Below the pieces are notes generated by a model. That model had not been told where the DNA came from and made no database searches. It saw only the letters and a list, made by a program, of their open reading frames with translations. A stretch of DNA of 33,035 nt, taken from NCBI GenBank assembly GCA_035703895.1, contig DASSXJ010000292.1, positions 1 to 33,035 of the forward strand, in the 5' to 3' direction. How positions within the stretch are numbered: the stretch's first letter is position 1; each line of letters starts with the position of its first letter. Source of the DNA: a bacterium. Its GTDB lineage: Bacteria; Sysuimicrobiota; Sysuimicrobiia; Sysuimicrobiales; Segetimicrobiaceae. Below are positions 15,413 to 23,868 of this stretch, piece by piece. Made by a program: the position numbers and the translations under genes.

Positions 15413-16197
15413 CCGACGGCGCGAAGATCAGCATCCGGGGGCTACGCAAGAACTTCACCACCCGCTTCGGGCGGGTCGAAGCGCTCGGCAGCTTGGACCT
15501 CGACGTGCGCGAGGGCGAACTCTGTGTGTTGGTCGGGTCGAGCGGGTGCGGGAAGTCGACGCTTCTCCGCATCCTGGCGGGCCTGGAAACCGCCTCCGAG
15601 GGCACGGTTGAGATCCGCCGCGGGCGGGATCGCCGGGCGTTAACGGCGATGGTGTTCCAGGAACCGTCCGCCCTGCCGTGGCTGACGGTGCGGTCCAACG
15701 TCGCCTACGGCCTCCGGATGCAGGGCGTGGATTCGGACCACCGGAATCGGGTGACGGCGCAGTACATCGAGAAGGTGGGGCTCACCCGTTTTGCGCGCGC
15801 GTATCCCTATCAGCTCTCCGGTGGCATGAAGCAGCGCGTCAGCGTCGCCCGCGCCTTCGCCAGCGATCCGGAGATCCTCCTGATGGACGAGCCGTTCGGG
15901 GCCCTCGACGAGCTGACGCGCCTCGTCCTCCAGGACGAGCTCCTCCGCCTCTTCGAGGAGACCGGGAAGACGATCCTGTTTGTCACCCACAGCATCGACG
16001 AGGCTCTTACGCTCGGTGACCGCGTGGTCGTGATGTCCCCGGCGCCGGGACGGATCTTGAGCACGATCGCGGTCCCTTTCCCCCGTCCCAGGCGCGTCAT
16101 CGAGCTCCGGAGGGATCCGGAGTACGGCCGTCATGTGGCGCGCATTTGGGAGCTCCTCGGCATCGACCGGGACCGCCATGCCGCATCGCCCGCCTAG
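15409..16197 (+). CDS. ABC transporter ATP-binding protein, SsuB/TauB/NrtD type
   Basis: A 262-residue ATPase. Walker A is GSSGCGKST (43-51), the Q loop is in VFQEP (82-86), the signature is LSGGMKQRV (136-144), Walker B is ILLMDEP (156-162) followed by FGALDELTR, and the switch is VTHSIDEA. The FGALDELTR and GMKQR forms mark the nitrate/sulfonate/taurine importer group. It starts at GTG 15409 inside the stop of the preceding amidohydrolase (GTGA) and overlaps the permease gene by 20 nt. The ligand is not determinable. Confidence 0.9.
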   Translation: MTDGAKISIRGLRKNFTTRFGRVEALGSLDLDVREGELCVLVGSSGCGKSTLLRILAGLETASEGTVEIRRGRDRRALTAMVFQEPSALPWLTVRSNVAYGLRMQGVDSDHRNRVTAQYIEKVGLTRFARAYPYQLSGGMKQRVSVARAFASDPEILLMDEPFGALDELTRLVLQDELLRLFEETGKTILFVTHSIDEALTLGDRVVVMSPAPGRILSTIAVPFPRPRRVIELRRDPEYGRHVARIWELLGIDRDRHAASPA

Positions 16198-16936
16198 AGT
16201 CCTCTCCTTCCTCTCGCCCTTCCTCATCCTCGCCGTGTGGGAAGGGCTCGCACGCGCCCACCTGATCGACGTCCGCTTCTTCCCGGCACCCTCCGCCATC
16301 CTCGTCGCGGGGTGGGGGGCGGCGCAGACCGGGGAGCTGTGGACCAACCTCCGCATCAGCCTGGCCCGGATCGGCGTGGGGTTTGCACTGGGGGCCGTGC
16401 CGGGGATCGCCCTCGGGATCGTAATGGGGCTCATCCCCTGGATCCGCCTCACCTGCATGCCGATCGTCTCGGCGATCTACCCCATCCCTAAGAGCGCCAT
16501 CCTTCCATTAATTATGCTGATCTTTGGGATCGGGGAGCTGGCGAAATGGATCTTTATCGCCATCGGCGTCTTTTTTCCCGTATTGATCAACTCCATGGTC
16601 GGGGTGCTCACGATCGACCAGATCTACCTGGACGTGGGGCGCAATTACGGGGCCCGAGGGCTGACCTTTCTCCTCACGGTCGCCCTCCCGGGGGCGCTGC
16701 CCGTGATCTTCGCCGGCATCAAGCTGGGGTTTGGGCTCGCGCTCATCCTGGTCGTCATCGCCGAGATCGTGGCGAGCCGGGCGGGCCTGGGGTTCTTCAT
16801 CTGGAACGCCTGGCAAATCTTCGACGTGGAGAAACTCTACACGGGCCTCATCGTCATCGGCATCCTCGGGTATCTGTCCAGCGAGGCGATCGATGCGGTG
16901 GAACGGGTCGTCGTGCCCTGGAGGCCCCGGAGCTGA
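16178..16936 (+). CDS. ABC transporter permease, SsuC/TauC type
   Basis: A 252-residue inner-membrane permease of the binding-protein-dependent class. It has about six hydrophobic segments, starting with SFLSPFLILAVWEGLAR and including LILVVIAEIVASRAGLGFFIWNAW near the C terminus, which is the family's closing motif. The EAA-like loop lies around DQIYLDVGRNYGARGLTFLLTVALPGALP (about 149-177). The ATG at 16178 lies inside the end of the ATPase gene. An upstream in-frame start exists, but it would add unrelated residues. It is followed by a second amidohydrolase 10 bp downstream. No binding protein is encoded in this operon. Confidence 0.9.
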   Translation: MPHRPPRVLSFLSPFLILAVWEGLARAHLIDVRFFPAPSAILVAGWGAAQTGELWTNLRISLARIGVGFALGAVPGIALGIVMGLIPWIRLTCMPIVSAIYPIPKSAILPLIMLIFGIGELAKWIFIAIGVFFPVLINSMVGVLTIDQIYLDVGRNYGARGLTFLLTVALPGALPVIFAGIKLGFGLALILVVIAEIVASRAGLGFFIWNAWQIFDVEKLYTGLIVIGILGYLSSEAIDAVERVVVPWRPRS

Positions 16937-16946
16937 GGGAGCGTCC

Positions 16947-17945
16947 GTGATCATCGACGTCCACACGCACTTTTTCCCACCCGGGTATCTCGCGGCGCTC
17001 GAGCGGGGACCGGATCCTTACGCCATCGACCGGGACGCCGCGGGGCGCACGATCCTGACCCTCCACGGCGCCCGCATCCTGACCATGACCCAGGAGATGA
17101 CGTCTCCCGAAGATCGGCTGACCGATATGGAGCGGCTCGGAGTCGATCGCCAGATCGTCTCGGTGACGATCCCGAACGTGTACTTCGGACCGCCGACCCG
17201 CCGGCACGACTTGGCCCGCATGGCCAATGACGGCCTGGCCGAGCTCACCCACCAATTCCCACGGCATTTTGCGGCCCTGGCAAGCGTCCCGCTCGAGGAC
17301 CCGGAGGCGGCGATTCGCGAGCTCGACCGCGCAATCTTGAATTTGGAGATGGTGGGCGTCATCCTGGGAAGCAATGTGGGCGGCCGCTACCTCGACGATC
17401 CGGCGTTCATGCCGTTTTTCGAGCGCGCGGAGGCTTTGCGGGTCCCCATCCTCGTGCATCCGATGCCCCCGGCAGATCCGGACCCGACCTTCACGCGGGG
17501 GCTCGTGCCCCTGCTCGGGTTCGTGTTCAACACTTCGGCGAGCGTCGCTCGAATGGTCCTGGCGGGGGTCTTCGAACGGCTCCCGAAGCTCCAGATGATT
17601 GTCGCACACCTCGGCGGGACCCTCCCCTATCTGATGCAGCGGCTCGATAACGGCTACCGCGCCTACCCGGAGGCCCGGGCGACTCTCCCGCACGTCCCCA
17701 GCCATTACCTCAAGCGCCTCTACTACGACACGGTGTCCTTCTCGGTCCCCTCGTTAGAGTGTGCGCTGGGCGCGGTGGGACCCGAGCACATCGTGATGGG
17801 CACCGACTACCCGCACGTGATCGGCGACATCGGCGCAGCACTGGAAAGTGTCCGGTCGCTCGCGGTTCCACCCCCGGCGATCGCGGGGATCCTCGGAGAC
17901 ACTGCCGCCCGATTGTTTCCGCGGCTGGTGACCCGGGCAAAATAA
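16947..17945 (+). CDS. ACMSD-like amidohydrolase, metal motif intact
   Basis: A 332-residue TIM-barrel enzyme of the amidohydrolase_2 family. The metal motif is complete: IDVHTHFFP (His6, His8), LVHPMPP, IVAHLGGTLPYL, and the catalytic Asp in GTDYPH. Members decarboxylate or hydrate aromatic and related acids. The start is GTG 16947 with GAGGGA about 7 nt upstream; upstream in-frame sequence belongs to the overlapping permease. It is the last gene of the operon 14384-17945. Having one intact and one altered amidohydrolase in the same operon suggests divided labour or a heteromeric enzyme (inferred). Confidence 0.87.
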   Translation: MIIDVHTHFFPPGYLAALERGPDPYAIDRDAAGRTILTLHGARILTMTQEMTSPEDRLTDMERLGVDRQIVSVTIPNVYFGPPTRRHDLARMANDGLAELTHQFPRHFAALASVPLEDPEAAIRELDRAILNLEMVGVILGSNVGGRYLDDPAFMPFFERAEALRVPILVHPMPPADPDPTFTRGLVPLLGFVFNTSASVARMVLAGVFERLPKLQMIVAHLGGTLPYLMQRLDNGYRAYPEARATLPHVPSHYLKRLYYDTVSFSVPSLECALGAVGPEHIVMGTDYPHVIGDIGAALESVRSLAVPPPAIAGILGDTAARLFPRLVTRAK

Positions 17946-18101
17946 TCCGAGCAGGAACCGAGGACTCGGCGTCGGATCTCTCGAATACGTTTGTGCCAAC
18001 CAACGAAGGCATTGAAAACGCACGAGGTGACGGGGGCCGCCTCGTAACGCGGGGACGGCCGTCTGTGGTTGTCGTTCTAAGACCCTGACGAGGCGGCGCG
18101 A

Positions 18102-19076
18102 TTGACCACCGAAGCCAGACCCGACGACTCATCCGGCACGCTCCTTTCGGAGCGTCCTTCGGCTGACCCGAATCCTGCCGAACTGTATCTCGCTGGCTGC
18201 TCGCCGCCGTCACGGGAGGGAACCCGTGCCGCCCTCAGTACGATGGCGGCGCTGCTCACGGCGGGGCACGGAACCGTACAGACGCTGGCGTGGCATCTTC
18301 TCAGGGATGGACACGTGGAGGAACTCCGCGCCGCGCTCGCCGCGCGATATCAGGCCGCGGCCGCCAAGAGAATGCTGGCCGCGCTGCGGGGAGTCCTCAA
18401 GCAGTGCTGGGAACTCGGACTCCTCCCGCCCGAGGAGTACCAACGCGCCCATGCCGCGGCCGCCGTGGGTGGACACCCGGTGGCCCGAGGCGAACTCCGC
18501 TCGGTGTTCGAGTCCTGTGCTGAGGACGGACCGCCGGCCGTGGGGCGGGGCGGCGCCGTGCGGACGCTCTTGTATGGAAACGGCGCGAAGGACAGCAAGG
18601 CGCTTCCCGTGCCGCCCGTGAGAGGGAGCGCCATGTCGATGGAGCAGCTCCGTCTCCGCAGAGTGGCCCCGCGGGAAGCGATCGCGCATGCGCTGTGGGA
18701 GGCCGGCGCCTGCCTCAGGTCATCGGCGTTCTGCGCGAGCCTCGCGATGCTACGAAAGGCACTCGACCTATGGAGCACGGACTATCGCGAGCGGCACGGG
18801 TTCGACGGCGACCGCGGTGAGGGCGAGCCCGGCGACCTGGACCGGCGACTGACGAAGATCGCCGACGAAAACAAGATCTACCGCGATGCGATCCACACGA
18901 TCCTCGACTGCCTCGGCCACGACGCGGTCAGGCCCGAGATGGGCATCGTCTGTCGCGGGGGATATGTGAACGGCTACGACGGGTACGCAGTCACGCGGAT
19001 CAAAGAGACGTACCGCAACCTCCACGACCTGGTGGTCACCCTCATCACCGCGACCACGCCCGAACTGCCCCTCTAA
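18102..19076 (+). CDS. Chimeric protein: truncated tyrosine-recombinase N terminus joined to a DUF4145-like domain
   Basis: A 324-residue protein in two parts. Residues about 24-135 look like the SAM-like core-binding domain of phage integrases: NPAELYLAGCSPPSREGTRA, then KRMLAALRGVLKQCWELGLL. The catalytic domain would begin at VGRGGAVRTLLYGNGAKDSKAL (148-168). There the usual G-L-R-R-S-E with the first active-site Arg reads GAKDSK, and the rest of the recombinase, including its Tyr, is absent. Residues about 188-316 (REAIAHALWEAGACLRSSAF, then LDRRLTKIADENKIYRDAIH) resemble DUF4145, a helical domain found with restriction and defence proteins. The start is TTG 18102 with GAGG about 8 nt upstream. 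It may be a decayed fusion or a real new architecture. A 156-bp gap with nothing recognisable precedes it. Confidence 0.6.
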   Translation: MTTEARPDDSSGTLLSERPSADPNPAELYLAGCSPPSREGTRAALSTMAALLTAGHGTVQTLAWHLLRDGHVEELRAALAARYQAAAAKRMLAALRGVLKQCWELGLLPPEEYQRAHAAAAVGGHPVARGELRSVFESCAEDGPPAVGRGGAVRTLLYGNGAKDSKALPVPPVRGSAMSMEQLRLRRVAPREAIAHALWEAGACLRSSAFCASLAMLRKALDLWSTDYRERHGFDGDRGEGEPGDLDRRLTKIADENKIYRDAIHTILDCLGHDAVRPEMGIVCRGGYVNGYDGYAVTRIKETYRNLHDLVVTLITATTPELPL

Positions 19077-19082
19077 CCGGAC

Positions 19083-20612
19083 ATGCCCTCCACACCGGCC
19101 GACCCCCTTCGGGATCTCCGCCCGCAGCTTGCGATGATCCAGGACCTCCAATCGACGGTCGCTGTGCTGCGCTGGGACCAGGAGACCTACATGCCCCCCG
19201 GAGGGGCGGCCGGACGCGCGGAAGTTCTCGCCACGCTCTCCCGCCTCGCGCACGAACGATTTGTGTCAACAGCGACGCAGGACCTGCTCGACGCCGCCCG
19301 CCCGTTGGAGGATCGCCTCGACCCGGACTCGGACGACGCGGCGTTGATCCGGGTGACGCGGCGCGACCTCGAGCGCGCGCGGAAACTCCCCGCCGAGTTT
19401 GTCGCCGAGCGGGCACGGGCGGCGTCCCGGAGCGTCCATGTCTGGCGGGACGCCCGGCCGCGCAACGACTTCGCCGCGTTCCGGCCCGCCTTGGAGCAGA
19501 TGGTGGAGTTGGCGCGGCGGACGGCAGATTACCTGGGCTACGTCGAGCACCCGTACGACGCCCTCCTCGACAAGTACGAGCCCGGGATGACGTCCCGGGA
19601 GGTTCTGGACCTCTTCGCCCGCCTGCGCGAAGCGACCGTCCCCCTCGTCCGCGCGATCGCCGGGCGTGCCTCGGCGATCGACGACAGTCCGGTTCGACAG
19701 GATTACGGCGAAGAGCCGCAGCGCAGGTTTGGGCTGACGATCATCCAAGCCTTTGGGTTCGATACCGCCCGGGGGCGCTTGGACACCTCCGCCCATCCGT
19801 TCTCCACCGGGTTCAACCGAGACGACGTTCGGATCACCACCCGGTATCCCCGCCGATCGCTCTCGGCGATCTTCGGCATGTTTCACGAATCGGGGCACGC
19901 GATGTACTCTCAGGGCACGGCCCCGTCCCTCGAGCGTACCCCACTGGCCGGCGGCGCCAGCAACGGCATCCACGAATCACAGTCGCGCCTGTGGGAAAAT
20001 CTCGTGGGTCGGAGCCGGCCCTTCTGGCAGCACGCATTTCCGGTGTTGCACGAGCTGTTCCCGGAGCAATTGAGGGCCGTGGATGCGGAGAGATTCTACC
20101 GCGCGGTGAACCGCGTCGAGCCAAGCCTGATCCGCGTCGAAGCCGATGAGGTGACCTACAACCTCCACATCATTCTTCGGTTCGAACTCGAACGGGCGCT
20201 GGTGGCCGGCGAGCTCAACCCCAGTGATCTCCCCGAAGTCTGGAACGCGAAGATGGCGGAGTATCTCGGAGTGACCCCGTCGACCGACGCGGACGGCGTG
20301 ATGCAGGACATTCACTGGCCGAGCGGGCTGATCGGCTACTTCCCCTCCTACACGATTGGCAACGTCGCCTCGGTCCAGCTGTTCGAGGCCGCGCGGCGGG
20401 CGCACCCGGACCTTCCCGATCAGATCCGGCGGGGGGAGTTCGCCTCCCTCTTGACCTGGCTGCGAGCGAACGTGCACAAGCACGGCCGGAAGTTCTTTCC
20501 GCGAGACCTGCTCGTGCGGGCCACGGGCGGTCCGCTCACCCCCGAGCCCTATCTCCGATACCTCCACGAGAAGTTCGGGGAGATCTACGAGGTGCGGACT
20601 CCGGACGCGTAG
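19083..20612 (+). CDS. Carboxypeptidase M32 (Taq/Pfu type)
   Basis: A 509-residue zinc or cobalt metallocarboxypeptidase that removes C-terminal residues from peptides in the cytoplasm. The metal site is HESGH (268-272), with the third ligand Glu298 in GIHESQSR. The family motif region HPFSTGFNRDDVRITTRY (238-255) and a C-terminal IGYFPSYTIGNVASVQLF are also clear. The length is standard for M32. The ATG at 19083 lies 7 bp after the chimera's stop, with no clear ribosome site. It faces the opp operon, and its stop abuts the opp stop with no gap. It may recycle peptides brought in by that transporter (inferred). Confidence 0.93.
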   Translation: MPSTPADPLRDLRPQLAMIQDLQSTVAVLRWDQETYMPPGGAAGRAEVLATLSRLAHERFVSTATQDLLDAARPLEDRLDPDSDDAALIRVTRRDLERARKLPAEFVAERARAASRSVHVWRDARPRNDFAAFRPALEQMVELARRTADYLGYVEHPYDALLDKYEPGMTSREVLDLFARLREATVPLVRAIAGRASAIDDSPVRQDYGEEPQRRFGLTIIQAFGFDTARGRLDTSAHPFSTGFNRDDVRITTRYPRRSLSAIFGMFHESGHAMYSQGTAPSLERTPLAGGASNGIHESQSRLWENLVGRSRPFWQHAFPVLHELFPEQLRAVDAERFYRAVNRVEPSLIRVEADEVTYNLHIILRFELERALVAGELNPSDLPEVWNAKMAEYLGVTPSTDADGVMQDIHWPSGLIGYFPSYTIGNVASVQLFEAARRAHPDLPDQIRRGEFASLLTWLRANVHKHGRKFFPRDLLVRATGGPLTPEPYLRYLHEKFGEIYEVRTPDA

Positions 20613-21638
20613 CTACTCGACGCCTCTTAGGGAGAGCTCGCGCGCTCGATGACAGCTCACGAAATGACCGGGGGCAACCGCCTCGAGCTTCGGACGCTCG
20701 ACCCGGCACACGGGAGCGGCGTACGGGCACCGGGGATGGAAATAGCACCCCGACGGCGGATGGGCCGGGTCCGCGACCTCACCTTCAAGGACGATCCGGT
20801 TCGCGCGGAGCCGCGGGTCCGGCTTCGGCACCGCGGAGAGCAGCGCCTCGGTGTATGGGTGCTTGGGGGTGGTGAAGAGCGGTACGGTCGGTGCCATCTC
20901 GACGATCTGGCCGACGTACATGACGGCGACGCGGTCACTCACGTGCTTGACCACGGAGAGATCATGCGCCACGAACAAGTAGGTCAACCCGAGCTGGGCC
21001 TGGAGATCCAGCATCAAATTCAGAATCTGGGCCTGCACCGACACGTCGAGGGCAGAGACCGGCTCGTCGGCCACGATCAGGCTCGGATTCAGCGCAAGGG
21101 CGCGGGCGATCCCGACGCGCTGGCGCTGCCCGCCGCTGAAGGCGTGGGGGAAGCGGCGCATATACTCGGGCCGCATCCCGACGAGGCGCAGCAGCTCTGA
21201 CACCCGATCGACTCGATCCCCGCGGTTCTTCATGCCGTTGACCAGCAACGGCTCTCCTACGATATCGAGCAGCGTCTTCCGAGGATTCAGCGAGGAGAAG
21301 GGATCCTGAAAGATCATCTGCATCTGTCGCCGCAGCGGCCGGAGGCGGTGCTTCGAAAGCCGAGCGATGTCTACGACTCCCCCCACATCGGTGTGAAAGA
21401 CGATGTGCCCCTCGGTAGGGGAGATCGCCCTGAGAATGCAACGCGACGTGGTCGTCTTGCCGCACCCGCTCTCGCCGACGAGCGCGAGCGTCTCACCTCG
21501 GTCGATGTAGAAGCTCACATCGTCGACAGCCCGCACATGCCCGGCTGTCTTTTGCAGAAAGCCCTGGCGAATCGGGAAGTACTTCCGCAGGCCCGTCACC
21601 TCGAGGACACGACCCGGCGACCGGCCGGCCGCTGTCAT
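20613..21638 (-). CDS. Oligopeptide/dipeptide-type ABC transporter ATP-binding protein, OppF/DppF-like
   Basis: A 341-residue ATPase. Walker A is GESGCGKT (55-62), the Q loop is in [12 protein letters not shown] (109-120), the signature is FSGGQRQRV (167-175), and Walker B is LIVADEP (187-193). The C-terminal oligo_HPY region reads [14 protein letters not shown] and carries the Cys residues common in the group. [11 protein letters not shown] marks OppF rather than OppD. The ATG at 21638 overlaps the OppD-like stop by 4 nt (ATGA). It is the last gene of the minus-strand operon, and its stop abuts that of the carboxypeptidase. Confidence 0.9.
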   Translation of the reverse strand: MTAAGRSPGRVLEVTGLRKYFPIRQGFLQKTAGHVRAVDDVSFYIDRGETLALVGESGCGKTTTSRCILRAISPTEGHIVFHTDVGGVVDIARLSKHRLRPLRRQMQMIFQDPFSSLNPRKTLLDIVGEPLLVNGMKNRGDRVDRVSELLRLVGMRPEYMRRFPHAFSGGQRQRVGIARALALNPSLIVADEPVSALDVSVQAQILNLMLDLQAQLGLTYLFVAHDLSVVKHVSDRVAVMYVGQIVEMAPTVPLFTTPKHPYTEALLSAVPKPDPRLRANRIVLEGEVADPAHPPSGCYFHPRCPYAAPVCRVERPKLEAVAPGHFVSCHRARELSLRGVE

Positions 21639-22657
21639 CGGGACTCCTCGTATAAGAAGCAGCTCGCCGACTGCCCGTCGCCCACCGCACGGGGGCCCGG
21701 CTCGCTCAGGTCGCACACGCCCGATATCCGCTCGGGGCAGCGGGGGTGGAACGGGCAGCCGGCTGGCCGGTTGTACGGATGGGGAATCGAGCCGGCGATC
21801 GTGGGGAGCTTCGTGCGCACCGAGGCCCGGATCGATGGGATGGATCGCAACAGCGCTCGAGTGTACGGATGCTTTGGTGCGTGGAAGATCGCGTCCACGG
21901 AACCGCGTTCCACCACGCGCCCGAGGTACATCACCACCACCTCGTCGCACATCTCCGCGACGACGCCGAGGTTGTGCGTGATGAGGACGATGGCCATCTG
22001 CTCCTGCGCTTGGAGGGAGCGCAGGAGATCGAGAATCTGGGCCTGCGTCGTGACGTCCAACGCCGTCGTCGGCTCGTCGGCGATGAGGATCCGGGGGTGG
22101 CACGAGAGCGCCACCGCGATCATGGCGCGCTGGCGCAGGCCTCCGCTCAACTGGAAGGCGTACTCGTCGATCCGCCGTTCCGGCTTGGGGATCCCGACGA
22201 GACGCAACATCTCGATGGCGCGCTCCCGCGCCGCCGCTTTCTCGACGCGGGTGTGGAGCCGGATCGTCTCCTCCATCTGGTTGCCGATCGTATGGACCGG
22301 GCTGAAGGAGGTCATCGGCTCTTGGAACACGAGGCCGATGTCGCCGCCCCGGATGCCCCGAATCTCAGGGCCGCTGGGGTCGAGCTTCACGAGATCGACC
22401 GTGGCTGCACGCCCGTTCCCCTCCGGAGCGCGGAGCTGGATCTCCCCGCCTACGATGCGGCCGGGGCGTTCGACGATTCTCAAGATCGACTTGGCCGTCA
22501 CGCTCTTGCCGCATCCACTCTCGCCCACGATCCCGAGCGTGCGGCCCGCGTAGACCTCGAAGCCGACGCCGTCGACGGCCTTGACCGTGCCCTCGTCAGG
22601 GAAGAAATACGTCCGGAGATCCCGGACCTCGAGAATGGGCGGCTCGTGTGCGGCCAT
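21635..22657 (-). CDS. Oligopeptide/dipeptide-type ABC transporter ATP-binding protein, OppD/DppD-like
   Basis: A 340-residue ATPase. Walker A is GESGCGKS (45-52), the Q loop is in [11 protein letters not shown] (110-120), the signature is [10 protein letters not shown] (170-179), Walker B is ILIADEP (190-196), the switch is ITHNLGVV, and the C terminus is [22 protein letters not shown] marks the OppD half. The ATG at 22657 overlaps the permease stop by 1 nt (TGATG); the frame is open farther upstream, but that sequence belongs to the permease. It pairs with OppF to power import. Confidence 0.9.
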   Translation of the reverse strand: MAAHEPPILEVRDLRTYFFPDEGTVKAVDGVGFEVYAGRTLGIVGESGCGKSVTAKSILRIVERPGRIVGGEIQLRAPEGNGRAATVDLVKLDPSGPEIRGIRGGDIGLVFQEPMTSFSPVHTIGNQMEETIRLHTRVEKAAARERAIEMLRLVGIPKPERRIDEYAFQLSGGLRQRAMIAVALSCHPRILIADEPTTALDVTTQAQILDLLRSLQAQEQMAIVLITHNLGVVAEMCDEVVVMYLGRVVERGSVDAIFHAPKHPYTRALLRSIPSIRASVRTKLPTIAGSIPHPYNRPAGCPFHPRCPERISGVCDLSEPGPRAVGDGQSASCFLYEESR

Positions 22658-23868
22658 CAATGCCCGTAGGGATCGGCGGCGTCGCGGAGCCCGTCGCCCA
22701 TGAAGTTGAACGCGAGGATCACCACGATCACCGGAATCGCCGGGAACAGGAGCCACGGCGAGATGGCGAGTGCTTGGACGTTCTGGGCCTGCTGTAGGAG
22801 TACGCCCCAGCTGACGGCCGGGGGCCGCAGGCCGAGCCCGAGAAACGAGAGCGAGGTCTCGCTGATGATCATGGCCGGGAGGGCCAGCGTGGTCGCGGCG
22901 ATGATGTGGCTCAAGAACGACGGCACCATATGACTCAGGATGATCCGCGCCTGGCTGCTACCGGCCAGCTCAGCGGCCATGACGAACTCTTCCTCTCGAA
23001 GCGAGAGGAATCGACCACGCACCACCCGCGCCAGCTCCGTCCAGCCGATTAGCGAGATAATGATCGTGATGGCGAAGTACACCTGACCGACCGTCCAATT
23101 GTTCGGCAACGCCGCCGCGAGGCCCAGCCACAGCGGGATCGTTGGGATCGACCGGAGGATTTCGATCACCCGCTGAATGACGGTGTCGATGGGCCCCCCG
23201 TAGAACCCCGAGATGCCGCCGAGGAGCACGCCGAGCACAAGCGAGAAGCTCACCCCGAGGAGGCCGATGCTCAGGGAGGTGCGGGTCGCGTACACGAGCC
23301 GGGACCAGAGATCCCGCCCCTGCTCGTCCGTGCCGAGCAGGAACAACGTCTCCTCCGCATTGGCCCCTGCCACTCCAATGAGGTGCCTGTCCATCGGGAT
23401 CAGGGCGAAAAGGCGATACTCGAACCCCCGTGCAAGGAAATGCACGGGGGTCTTCTTGGCAGGATCGGGGGTGTAGACGCGCTTGAACGTCGCAGGGTCG
23501 CGGATTCCGGAGAAGCCGAAGACGTGCGGCCGGAACCGTCCTCCGTCGAACCAGCGGATGGGCTGGGGAGACAGGAGAGAACGCTGGGCCTCCGATGCCG
23601 TCGGCGGAGCATAGGCGAGGAAATCCGCGAACAGCACGACGCCGTAAAATAGCAGGACAACGAGAGTCCCCAACATCGCCAGCTTGTGACGCCGAAAGCG
23701 CCACCACATCAACTGCCATTGGGTGGCCACCGAAATCCGCTCTTCGACGAGCGTGGAGGGGGCGCCGGCCTCAGCCAGCCTGCCCTCGGCGGCGGGGACG
23801 GCGGATGGAGACGGGGCGACGGGCTCGACTATTGCTTGCCCTCCAGACGAATACGGGGGTCGATCCAC
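22657..23868 (-). CDS. Oligopeptide/dipeptide-type ABC transporter permease, OppC/DppC-like, with a large outside loop
   Basis: A 403-residue permease. After a cytoplasmic tail of about 60 residues, TM1 lies at about 66-85. A long extracytoplasmic stretch (86-178) precedes the conserved LLGTDEQGRDLWSRLVYATRTSL, where most DppC proteins have about 40 residues. The rest is standard, with the EAA loop in AAELAGSSQARIILSHMVPSF and SLSFLGLGLRPPAVSWGVLLQ. The start is uncertain: GTG 23868 overlaps the upstream permease by 40 nt and has no clear ribosome site. The long loop is shared, as far as I know, with permeases paired with binding proteins near 690 residues. A perfect inverted repeat (23424-23451) lies inside this gene. 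Confidence 0.85.
   Translation of the reverse strand: MDRPPYSSGGQAIVEPVAPSPSAVPAAEGRLAEAGAPSTLVEERISVATQWQLMWWRFRRHKLAMLGTLVVLLFYGVVLFADFLAYAPPTASEAQRSLLSPQPIRWFDGGRFRPHVFGFSGIRDPATFKRVYTPDPAKKTPVHFLARGFEYRLFALIPMDRHLIGVAGANAEETLFLLGTDEQGRDLWSRLVYATRTSLSIGLLGVSFSLVLGVLLGGISGFYGGPIDTVIQRVIEILRSIPTIPLWLGLAAALPNNWTVGQVYFAITIIISLIGWTELARVVRGRFLSLREEEFVMAAELAGSSQARIILSHMVPSFLSHIIAATTLALPAMIISETSLSFLGLGLRPPAVSWGVLLQQAQNVQALAISPWLLFPAIPVIVVILAFNFMGDGLRDAADPYGH
23424..23451. repeat. Perfect 11-bp inverted repeat inside the OppC-like gene
   Basis: ACCCCCGTGCA (23424-23434) pairs with TGCACGGGGGT (23441-23451) around a 6-nt loop. In the message it lies in codons for TPVHFLARG (about residues 140-148), in the long outside loop of the permease. 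Chance is possible in GC-rich DNA, but an 11-bp perfect stem with a short loop is noteworthy. Confidence 0.5.
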
